In this document: positions 54,298 to 64,000 of the stretch, in pieces
Position numbering within the stretch: the first letter of the stretch is position 1
Layout: each line of letters opens with the position of its first letter
Source of the DNA: Omphiscola glabra
Lineage: Eukaryota > Mollusca > Gastropoda > Lymnaeidae
Assembly: GCA_964017045.1 (NCBI GenBank)
Contig: OZ024809.1
Span: 28,930,618-28,994,617 of the forward strand
Reading direction: 5' to 3'
DNA length: 64,000 nt
The notes under the pieces: generated by a model
What the model was told of the DNA's origin: nothing
What the model saw: the letters and a program-made list of their open reading frames with translations, nothing else
The model's database searches: none
Program-made: the position numbers and the translations under genes

Positions 54298-55457
54298 TAT
54301 AGCAAGATTGATTCATGACTTGGGCATGATTAGGGCATGACCTGGGCATGAGTAGGGCATGACCTAGGCATGAGTAGGGTATGATTGGTTCATTACTTGG
54401 GCATGATTAGGCCATGACATGGGCATGATTAGGGCATGAGTAGGGCATGATTAGGGCATGAGTAGGTAATGACTTGGGCACAATTAGCTCATGACTTGGG
54501 CATGATTAGGTCATGACTTGAGCATGTTTAGGGCATGACCTGGGCATGATTAGGGCATGACTTGGGCATGATTAGAGCATGACCTGGGCATGAGTAGGTC
54601 ATGACCTGGGCATGAGTACTGCATGACTTGTTCATGACTTTGGCATTATTAGTGCATGACATGGGCATGAGTAGGGCATGATTAGGGCATGACATGGTCT
54701 TGATTAGGGCATGAGTAGGGCATGATTAGTGCATGAGTATGGCATGATTAGGGCATGAGTAGGGATGTTTAGGGCATGGCCTATGCATGAGTATGGCAAG
54801 ATTGGATCATGACTTGGTCATGATTAGGGCATGACATGGGCATGAGTAGGGCATGACCTGGGCATGAGTAGGGCATGATTGGTTCATGACTTTGCATGAT
54901 TAGGTCATGACTTTGGCATGATTAGGTAATGACTTGGGCATGATTAGGCCATGACATGGGCATGATTAGTGCATGAGTAGTGCATGATTAGGGCATGAGT
55001 AGGTCATGACTTGGACATGATTAGGTCATGACTTGGGGATGATTAGGTCATGACTTAAGCATGTTTAGGGCATGCCCTGGGAATGATTAGGGCATGACAT
55101 GGGCATGAGTAGGGCATGACATGGGCATGAGTAGGGCATAAGTAGGGCATGACCTGGGCATGATTAGAGCATGATTTGGGTATGATTAGGGCATGATTAC
55201 GGAATGAGTAGGACATGATTAAGGCATGAGTAGGGCATGAGTAGGGCATGATTAGGGCATTACCTGGCATGTTTATGTCATGATTAGGGCATGATTTGTT
55301 CATGATTAGGGCATGATTAGGACATGACCTCGGCATGATTAGGGCATGACCTGGGCATGATTAGAGCATGACCTCGGCATGATTAGGGCATGACCTTGGC
55401 ATGGGTAAGGCATGACATGGGCATGAGTAGGGCATGATTAGGGCATGAGTAGGGCAT
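54298..55457. repeat. 1.35-1.66-kb HOR, copy 3 (truncated)
   Basis: This copy is collinear with copy 2 until about 55,457, where copy 2 continues GGGCATGGCATGG and this copy continues GGGCATGATTAGGG. It contains the paired half-sites at 55,057-55,077. Confidence 0.86.
55057..55077. other. Paired perfect matches to p53-family half-site
   Basis: Same arrangement as at 53,708: AAGCATGTTT, a single A spacer, then GGGCATGCCC, in copy 3 of the 1.35-kb unit. Confidence 0.35.
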
Positions 55458-57224
55458 GATTAGGGCATGACCTGGGCATGAGTAGGGCATGATTGGTTCA
55501 TGACTTGGGAATGATTAGGCCATGACAAGGGCATGATTAAGGCATGATTAGGGCATGATTAGGGCATGAGTAGGTCATGACTTGGGCATGATTAGCTCAT
55601 GACTTGGGCATGATTAGGTCATGATTTGAGCATGATTATTGCATGACCTGGGAATGATTAGGGCATGACTTGGGCATGATTAGGGCATGACCTTGGCATG
55701 AGTAGGTCATAACCTGGGCATAAGTAGGGCATGATTGGTTCATGTCTTTGTCATGATTAGGGCATGACATGGGCATGAGTAGGGCATGACCTGGGCATGG
55801 CTTTGGCATGATTAGGTAATGACTTGGGAATGATTAAGGCATGAGTAGGGCATTATTAGGGCATGAGTAGGTCATGACTTGGACATGATTAGGTAATGAC
55901 TTTGGCATGATTAGACCATGACATGGGCATAATTAGGGCATGATTGGGGCATGACCTGGGCATGATTAGAGCATGATTAGGGCATGATTAGGGCTTGACC
56001 TGGGCATGATTAGGTCATGACCTGGGCATGACCTGTCATGACCTGGGCATGACCTGGGGATGAGTAGGGCATGATTAGGGCTGACCTGGGCATAATTAGA
56101 GCATGATTAGGGCATGACCTGTGCATGTGAAGGGCATGAACTAGGCAAGATTAGGGCATGATTAGGGCATGATTGGGGCATTATGGGCATGCTTTGGGCA
56201 TGAGAAGGTCATGACTTGGGCATGATTAGGGCATGACTTGGCATGATTAGGGCATGACCTAGACATGATTAGGGCATCCGTAGGGCTGAACTGGGCATGA
56301 GTAGGGCATGACTTGGGCATGATTATGACATGACTTAATCATGATTAGGGCATGATTAGGGTATGATTAGGGCATTATTATGGCATGATTAGAGCATGAC
56401 CTGGGCATGAGTAGGGCATGACCTGGGCATGACCTGGGCATGTGTAGGGCATGACCTGGGCTTGATTAGGGCATGATTAGGTCATGACTTGGGCATGATT
56501 AGGGCATGATCTGGGCATGAATATGGCATGATTAGGACATGACTTTGACAGGACCTGGTCATGATTAGAGCATGACCTTAGCATGATTCGGGCATGACTT
56601 GTGCATGATTAGTGCATGACCTGGGCATGACTTGGGCATGATTAGGGCATGATTTGGGCATGATTAGGTTATGACCTGGGTATGACTTGGGCATTACTTG
56701 GGCATGATTAGGGCATAATTAGGGCTTGATTAGGTCATGACTTGTTCATGATTAGTGCATGACCTGGGAATAATTAGGGCATGACCTGGGCGTCATTAAG
56801 GCATGATTAGGGCATGATTAGGGCATGATTTGGGCATGATTAGGGCATGCTTGGGGCATGACTTGGGCATGATTAGGTAATGACCTGGGCATGATTAGGG
56901 CATGACTTGGGCATGATTTGGGCATGAGTAAGTCATGACCTGGGCATGAGTAGGGCATGATTGGTTTATGACTTGGGCATTTTTAGGGCATGGCATGGGC
57001 ATGAGTAGGGCATGATTAGTGCATGGCATGATCTTGATTAGGGCATAAGTAGGGCATGAGTAGGGCATGAGTAGGACACGAGTAAGGCATGAGTAGGGCA
57101 TGAGTAGGGCATGAGTAGGCATGATTAGGACATGACCTGGGCATGAGCATGTCAATATTGGTTCATGACTTGGGCATGATTAGGGCATGACATGGGCATG
57201 AGTAGGGCATGACCTGGGCATTAG
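55458..57224. repeat. Linker and second copy of the 50.2-51.3-kb segment
   Basis: The first ~480 bp is mixed monomer array. From about 55,940 the sequence repeats 50,160-51,290 with small differences, including the ~99-bp insertion of TTT- and TTA-type monomers near 56,640. It leads directly into the fourth copy of the 1.35-kb unit, just as the first occurrence leads into copy 1, so the two segments were duplicated together. Confidence 0.82.
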
Positions 57225-58310
57225 TATAGCAAGATTGGTTCATGACTTGGGCATGATTAGGGCATGACCTGGGCATGAGTAGGGCATGACCTGGGCATAA
57301 GTAGGGCATGACCTGGGCATGAGTAGGGTATGATTGGTTCATTACTTGGGCATGATTAGGCCATGACATGGGCATGATTAGGGCATGAGTAGGGCATGAT
57401 TAGGGCATGAGTAGGTCATGACTTGGGCACAATTAGCTCATGACTTGGGCATGATTAGGTCATGACTTGAGCATGTTTAGGGCATGACCTGGGCATGATT
57501 AGGGCATGACTTGGGCATGATTGGAGCATGACCTGGGCATGAGTAGGTCATGACCTGGGCATGAGTACGGCATGATTGGTTCATGACTTTGGCATTTTTA
57601 GTGCATGACATGGGCATGAGTAGGGCATGATTAGGGCATGACATGGTCTTGATTAGGGCATGAATAGGGCATGATTAGGGCATGAGTATGGCATGAGTAG
57701 GGCATGATTAGGGATGTTTAGGGCATGGCCTATGCATGAGTATGGCAAGATTCGATCATGACTTGGTCATGATTAGGGCATGACATGGGCATGAGTAGGG
57801 CATGACCTGGGCATGAGTAGGGCATGACCTGGGCATGATTAGGGCATGATTGGTTCATGACTTTGCATGATTAGGTCATGACTTTGGCATGATTAGGTAA
57901 TGACTTGGGCATGATTAGGCCATGACATGGGCATGATTAGTGCATGAGTAGTGCATGATTAGGGCATGAGTAGGTCATGACTTAGACATGAGTAGGTCAT
58001 GACTTGGGCATGATTAGGTCATGACTTAAGCATGTTTAGGGCATGCCCTGGGAATGATTAGGGCATGACATGGGCATGAGTAGGGCATGACATGGGCATG
58101 AGTAGGGCATAAGTAAGGCATGACCTGGGTATGATTAGAGCATGATTTGGGTATGATTAGGGCATGATTACGGAATGAGTAGGACATGATTAGGGCATGA
58201 GTAGGGCATGAGTAGGGCATGATTAGGGCATTACCTGGCAGGATTATGTCATGATTAGGGCATGATTTGTTCATGATTAGGGCATGATTAGGACATGACC
58301 TCGGCATGAT
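57225..58310. repeat. 1.35-1.66-kb HOR, copy 4 (truncated)
   Basis: This copy is collinear with the previous copies through GATTTGTTCATG (58,268 for TGTT, offset 2,971 from copy 3) and ends near 58,310 after ACCTCGGCATG. One unusual substitution gives ATTCGATCATG near 57,753 where the others have ATTGGATCATG. It contains the paired half-sites at 58,028-58,048. Confidence 0.85.
58028..58048. other. Paired perfect matches to p53-family half-site
   Basis: Same arrangement as at 53,708, in copy 4 of the 1.35-kb unit. Confidence 0.35.
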
Positions 58311-61300
58311 TAGGGCATGACTTGGGCATGATTAGGGCATGACCTTGGCATGAGTAGGTCATAACCTGGGCATGAGTAGGGCATGACTGGTTCATGTCTT
58401 GGTCATGATTAGGGCATGACATGGGCATGAGTAGGGCATGACCTGGGCATGACCTGGGCATGATTATGTCATGACTTGAGCATGATTAGGTCATGACCTG
58501 GGCATGACTTTGGCATTATTAGGTAATGACTTGGGAATGATTAGGCCATGACATGGGCATGATTAAGGCATGAGTAGGGCATTATTAGGGCATGAGTAGG
58601 TCATGACTTGGACATGATTAGGTAATGACTTTGGCATGATTAGGCCATGACATGGGCATGATTAGGGCATGAGTAGGTCATGACTTGGACATGATTAAGT
58701 CATGACTTGGGTATGATTAGGTCATGACTTAAACATGTTTAGTGCATGTCCTGGGAATGATTAGGGCTTGACATTTGCATGAGTAGGGCATGATTAGGGC
58801 ATGACATGGTCTTGATTAGGGCAAGAGTAGGGCATGAGTAGGGCATGACCTGGGCATGATTAGGGCATAATTTGGGCATGATTAGGGCATACATACGGAA
58901 TGAGTAGGGCATGATTAGGGCATGAGTAGGTCATGAGTAGGGCATGATTAGGACATGACCTGGGCATGAGTAGGACATGATTAGTGCATGAGTAGGACAT
59001 GATTAGAACATGACCTGGGCATGATTATGTCATGATTAGGGCATGGTTTGGGCATGATTATGGTATGAGTAGGTCATGACCAGTGCATGAGTAGGGCATG
59101 ATTGGTTCATGACTTTGGCATTTTTAGGGCATGACATGGGCATGAGTAGGGCATGATTAGGGCATGACATGGTCTTGATTAGGGCATGAGTAGGGCATGA
59201 TTAGGGCATGAGTCGGGCATGAGTAAGGCATGAGTAGGGCATGATTAGGCATGATTAGGGCATGACCTGGGCATGAGTATTGCAAGATTGGTTCATGACT
59301 TGGTCATTATTAGGGCATGAGTAGGGCATGAGTAGGGCATGATTAGGGCATGACATGGTCTTGATTAGGGCATGAGTAAGGCATGATTAGGGCATGACAT
59401 CGACATGATTAGGGCATGACCTGTGCATGTGTAGTGCATGACCTGGGCACGATTAGGCATGAGTAGGACATGATTAGGGCATGAGTAGGGCATGATTAGG
59501 GCATGATTAGGGCATGACCTCGGCATGATTAGGGCATGACCTGGGCATGATTAGGGCATGACCTCGGCATGATTAGGGCATGACATGGGCATGAGTAGGG
59601 CATGATTAGGGCATGAGTAGGGCATGATTAGGTCATGACTTGGGCATGTCCTGGGCATGAGTAGGGCTGAGTAGGGCACGAGTAGGCATGATTAGGGCAT
59701 GACCTGGGCATGATTAGGGCATGACCTCGGCATGATTAGGGCATGACATGGGCATGAGTAGGCATGACCTGTGCATGTGTAGGTCATGACATGTGCACGA
59801 TTAGGCATGAGTAGGGCATGATTAGGGCATTACCCGGGCATGGCCTGGGCATGATTAGAGCATGATTAGAGCATTATTAGGGCATGATTAGTTCTTGACC
59901 TGGGCATGAGTAGGGCATGATTAAGGCTGACCTGGGCATAATTAGAGCATGAGTAGGGCATGATTAGGGCATGACATGCGCATGTGTAGGGCATGACCTG
60001 TGCATGTGAAGGGCATGACCTGGGCAAGATTAGGGCATGATTAGGGCATGATTGGGGCATGACTTGGGCATGCTATGGGCATGAGAAGGTCATGACTTGG
60101 GCATGATTAGGGCATGACTTGGCATGATTAGTGCATGACCTAGACATGATTAGGGCATACGTAGGGCTGACCTGGGCATGAGTAGGCCATGATTGGGGCA
60201 TGACTTGGGCATGATTATGACATGACTTAAGCATGATTAAGGCAAGATTAGGGTATGATTATGGCATGATTATGGCATGATTAGAGCATGACCTGGGCAT
60301 GACCTATGCATGAGTAGGGCATGACCTAGGCATGTGTAGGGCATGACCTATGCATGAGTAGGGCATGACCTGGGCATGAGTAGGGCATGATTGGATCAGA
60401 CCTGGGCATGATTAGGCCATGACATGGGCATGAGTAGGGCATACTTAGGGCATGATTAGGTCATGACTTGAGCATGTTTAGGGCATGACCTGGGCATGAT
60501 TAGGGCATGAGTGGGCATAAGAAGGCATGATTAGGGCATGAACTGGGCATGAGTTTTGCAAGATTGGTTCATGACTTGAGCATGATTAGGGCATGACATT
60601 GGCATAAGTAGGGCATGACCTGGGCATGAGTAGGGCATGAGTAGGGCATGACCTGGGCATGTGTAGGGCATGAGTAGGGCATGATTAGGGCATGACCTGG
60701 GCATGACCTGGGCATGAGTAAGGTATGATAAGGGCATGGCCTGGGCATGATTAGAGCATGAGTAGGGCATGACCTGTGCATGTGTAGGGCATGACCTGGG
60801 CACGATTAGGCATGAGTAGGGCATGGCTAGGGCATGATTAGGGCATTATTAGGGCATGATTAGGCCTTGACCTGGGCATGATTAGGTCATGACCTGAGCA
60901 TGACCTGGGCCTGAGTAGGGCATGATTAAGGCTGACCTGGGCATAATTAGAGCATGAGTAGGGCATGATTAGGGCATGACATATGCATATGTAGGGCATG
61001 ACCTGTGCATGTGAAGGGAATGACCTGGGCAAAATTAGGACATGATTAGGGCATGATTGGGGCATGACTTGGGCATGCTATGGGCATGAGAAGGTCATGA
61101 CTTGGGCATGATTAGGGCATGACTTGGCATGATTAGTGCATGACCTAGACATGATTAGGGCATACGTAGGGCTGACCTGGGCATGAGTAGGGCATGATTG
61201 GAGCATGACTTGGGCATAATTATGACATGACTTAAGCATAATTAGGGCAAGATTAGGGTATGATTAGGGCATGCTTATGGCATGATTAAAGCATGACCTG

Positions 61301-62181
61301 GGCATGACCTGGGCATGAGTAAGGCATGACCTAGGCATGTGTAGGGCATGACCTAGGCAAGAGTAGGGCATGATCTGGGCATGAGTAGGGCATGATTGGA
61401 TCAGACTTGGGCATGATTAGGTCATGACTTGGGCATGATTAGGTCATGACTTTAGCATGTTTAGGGTATGACCCGGGCATGATTAGGGCATGACCTGTGC
61501 ATGATTAGGGCATGACCTGGGCATGAGTAGGTCATGACCACTGCATGAGTAGGGCATGATTGGTTCATGACTTTGGCATTTTCAGGGCATGACATGGACA
61601 TAAGTAGGGCATGATTAGGGCATGACATGGTCTTGATTAGGGCATGATTAGGGCATGAGTAGGGCATGAGTAGGGCATGAGTAGGGCATGAGTAGGCATG
61701 ATTAGGGCATGACCTGGGCATGAGTATGGCAAGATTGGTTCATGACTTGGTCATGATTAGGGCATGACATGGTCTTGATTAGGGCATGATTAGGGCATGA
61801 GTAGGGCATGATTAGGTCATGACTTGGGCATGTCATGGGCATGAGTAGGGCTGAGTAGGGCATGAGTAGGCATGATTAGGGCATGACCTGGGCATGATTA
61901 GGGCATGACCTCGGCATGATTAGGGCATGATATGGGCATAAGTAGGCATGACCTGTGCATGTGTAGGTCATGACCTGTGCACGATTAGGCATGATTAGGG
62001 CATTACCCGGGCATGACCTGGGCAAGATTAGGGCATGCTTTGGGCATGATTAGGGCATGACTTGGCATGATTAGTGCATGACCTAGACATGATTAGGGCA
62101 TACGTAGGGATGACCTGGGCATGAGTAGGCCATGATTGGGGCATGACTTGGGCATGATTATGACATGACTTAAGCATGATT
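58311..62181. repeat. Mixed satellite region
   Basis: This is monomer array that reuses blocks known elsewhere. About 59,060-59,400 resembles 14.0-14.4 kb (GGCATTTTTAGGG, ATGGTCTTGATT). About 59,870-60,090 resembles 62,450-62,670 (offset about 2,577). About 60,880-61,110 resembles 63,770 to the window end (offset about 2,887). No long tandem period is evident by eye and no gene is seen. Confidence 0.78.
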
Positions 62182-63010
62182 AGGGTAAGATTAGGGTATG
62201 ATTAGGGCATGATTATGGCATGATTAGAGCATGACCTGGGCATGACCTATGCATGAGTAGGGCATGACCTAGGCATGTGTAGGGCATGACCTAGGCATGA
62301 GTAAGGCATGATCTGGGCATGAGTAGGGCATGATTGGATCAGACCTGGGCATGATTAGGCCATGACATGGGCATGAGTAGGGCATACTTAGGGCATGATG
62401 AGGTCATGACTTGGGCATGTTTAGGGCATGACCTGGGCATGATTAGGGCATGAGTAGGGCATAAGTAGGCATGATTAGGGCATGAACTGGGCATGACCTG
62501 GGCATGAGTAGGGCATGATTAAGGCTGACCTGGGCATACTTAGAGCATGAGTAGGGCATGATTAGGGCATGGCATGCGCATGTGTAGGGCATGACCTGTG
62601 CATGTGAAGGGCATGACCTGGGCAAGATTAGGGCATGATTAGGGCATGATTGGGGCATGACTTGGGCATGCTATGGGCATGAGAAGGTCATGACTAGGGC
62701 AAGATTAGGGTATCATTAGGGCATGATTATGGTATGATTAGAGCATGACCTGGGCATGACCTATGCATGAGTAGGGCATGACCTAGGCATGTGTAGGGCA
62801 TGACCTAGGCATGAGTAGGGCATGATCTGGGCATGAGTAGGGCATGATTGGATCAGACCTGGGCATGATTAGGCCATGACATGGGCATGAGTAGGGCATA
62901 CTTAGGGCATGATTAGGTCATGACTTGGGCATGTTTAGGGCATGACCTGGGCATGATTAGGGCATGAGTAGGGCATAAGTAGGCATGATTAGGGCATGAA
63001 CTGGGCATGA
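62182..63010. repeat. 514-bp tandem duplication, second copy partial
   Basis: The first copy is about 62,182-62,695 and the second 62,696-63,010. Shared markers at offset 514 include AAGATTAGGGTAT (62,187/62,701), ATTGGATCAGACC (GGATC at 62,336/62,850) and GGGCATACTTAGGGC. The copies diverge after ATGAACTGGGCATGA, which is followed by CCTGGGC in the first and TTTTTGCAAG in the second. Confidence 0.86.
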
Positions 63011-64000
63011 TTTTTGCAAGATTGGTTCATGACTTGAGCATGATTAGGGCATGACATTGGCATAAGTAGGGCTTGACCTGGGCATAAGTAGGGCATGACC
63101 TGGGCATGAGTATGGCAAGATTGGTTCATGACTTGGGTATGATTAGGCCATGACCTGGGCATGAGTAGGGCATGATTGGTTTATGACTTGGACATGATTA
63201 GGCCATGACATCGGCATGATTAGGGCATGATTAGGGCATGAGTAGGTCATGACTTGGGCATGATTAGGTCATGACTTGGGCATGATTAGGTCATGACTTT
63301 GGCATGATTAGGTAATGACTTGGGCATGATTAGGCCATGACATGGGCATGATTAGGGCATGACCTAGGCATGAGTATGTCATGACCAATGCATGAGTAGG
63401 GCATGATTGGTTCATGACTTTGGCATTTTTAGGGCATGACATGGGCATGAGTAGGGCATGATTAGGGCATGACATGGTCTTGATTATGGCATGAGTAGGG
63501 CATGATTAGGGCATGAGTAGGGCATGAGTAAGGCATGAGTAGAGCATGAGTAGGCATGATTAGGGCATGACCTGGGCATGAGTATTGCAAGATTGGTTCA
63601 TGACTTGGTCATTATTAGGGCATGAGTAGGGCATGACCTGGGCATGAGTAGGGCATGAGTAGGGCATGACTTGGTCTTGATTAGGGCATGAGTAGGGCAT
63701 GATTAGGACATGACCTGGGCATGATTAGGGCATGAGTAGGGCATAAGTAGGCATGATTAGGGCATGAACTGGGCATGACCTGGGCATGAGTAGGGCATGA
63801 TTAAGGCTGACCTGGGCATACTTAGAGCATGAGTAGGGCATGATTAGGGCATGACATATGCATATGTAGGGCATGACCTGTGCATGTGAAGGGAATGACC
63901 TGGGCAAAATTAGGACATGATTAGGGCATGATTGGGGCATGACTTGGGCATGCTATGGGCATGAGAAGGTCATGACTTGGGCATGATTAGGGCATGACTT
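63011..64000. repeat. Terminal satellite segment, cut by the window end
   Basis: About 63,110-63,660 follows the order seen near 13.8-14.3 kb and at the window start (ATTGGTTTATGAC, ACATCGGCATG, GGCATTTTTAGGG). About 63,770-64,000 repeats 60,880-61,110. The array shows no sign of ending at position 64,000. Confidence 0.8.

Larger units (their letters stand above)
1..64000 (+). repeat. 11-bp satellite array filling the window
   Basis: Every line of the window is made of an 11-bp monomer in one orientation. The plus-strand consensus is GGGCATGA plus a triplet, most often TTA or GTA, then CCT, CTT and CAT, with rarer TTG, TTT and ACT. The CATG core is the most stable part; the leading GGG varies to GGT, GGA, GAG, GCC or GTG. 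Scattered 9- and 10-bp monomers (for example around AGTAGGCATG and GGCTGACC) shift the register. The plus strand is G-rich and C-poor. I saw no inverted segment and no interruption by unique or transposon-like sequence. This is established satellite behaviour: concerted evolution by unequal exchange. The host is inferred to be a eukaryote; species and chromosomal location cannot be read from the sequence. Confidence 0.98.

Noticed and set aside
566..63940. Dozens of minus-strand open frames of 60-121 codons
   Set aside because: All translate the satellite itself with the same 11-residue period. TAA stops arise only from TTA-type monomers, and the frames recur with HOR spacing. They overlap one another in different frames and have no gene-like context, so none is annotated as a CDS.
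1..64000. Telomere-like hexamer TTAGGG
   Set aside because: TTAGGG occurs once in most TTA-type monomers but never in direct tandem, and it is followed by CATGA rather than another telomere unit. It is a chance part of the monomer and not telomeric sequence, though a subtelomeric location is not excluded.
1..64000. G-quadruplex arrays
   Set aside because: GGG runs recur every 11 bp, leaving 8-base loops, which is beyond the usual 1-7 range for stable three-tier quadruplexes, and many units have GG only. Stable G4 formation is unlikely.
1..64000. CRISPR array
   Set aside because: The periodic constant-plus-variable pattern recalls repeat and spacer, but the period is 11 bp, the variable part is 3 bp from a small set, and there are no cas genes or leader.

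Overview
The whole 64-kb window is one satellite DNA array. From the first base to the last it consists of an 11-bp monomer, all copies in the same orientation: the plus strand reads GGGCATGA followed by a variable triplet (mostly TTA, GTA, CCT, CTT or CAT). There are roughly 5,800 monomers. I found no unique sequence, protein-coding gene, RNA gene, transposable element or CRISPR array, and both window ends lie inside the array. Long arrays of very short monomers with kilobase-scale higher-order repeats (HORs) point to eukaryotic constitutive heterochromatin (pericentromeric, subtelomeric or sex-chromosome type). The sequence does not identify the species.

Above the monomer, the array is a mosaic of HOR blocks, recognised by shared variant monomers and by short (9- or 10-bp) monomers. 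About 1.26-12.59 kb holds two copies of a 5,723-bp unit. About 12.65-23.11 kb holds two copies of a 5.23-5.24-kb unit, and the first 1.2 kb of the window resembles the interior of that unit (15.3-16.5 kb). About 23.1-28.0 kb is a patchwork of pieces of the neighbouring units. About 28.07-42.32 kb holds two copies of a 7.1-kb unit, each containing two related sub-blocks 3.8-4.0 kb apart. About 42.3-50 kb is more heterogeneous, with local 448-bp and 1,024-bp duplications. About 50.2-58.4 kb is built from a 1.35-1.66-kb unit plus a 5.8-5.9-kb duplication. About 58.4-64 kb is a mixed region with a 514-bp duplication.

The left two thirds is the most homogenised: the long units differ at only a handful of positions that I could see. 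The right third carries shorter, more varied units, as expected if homogenisation weakens toward an array edge on that side.

Minus-strand open reading frames of 60-121 codons recur throughout. They follow from the arithmetic of the repeat (3 x 11 bp = 33 bp = 11 codons with stops only from TTA-type monomers) and are not annotated as genes. The observations most worth testing are the constant-octamer/variable-triplet structure, the nested HOR history, perfect paired matches to the p53-family half-site consensus at four places, and a GCAUG (RBFOX core) motif about every 11 nt on one strand of any transcript.
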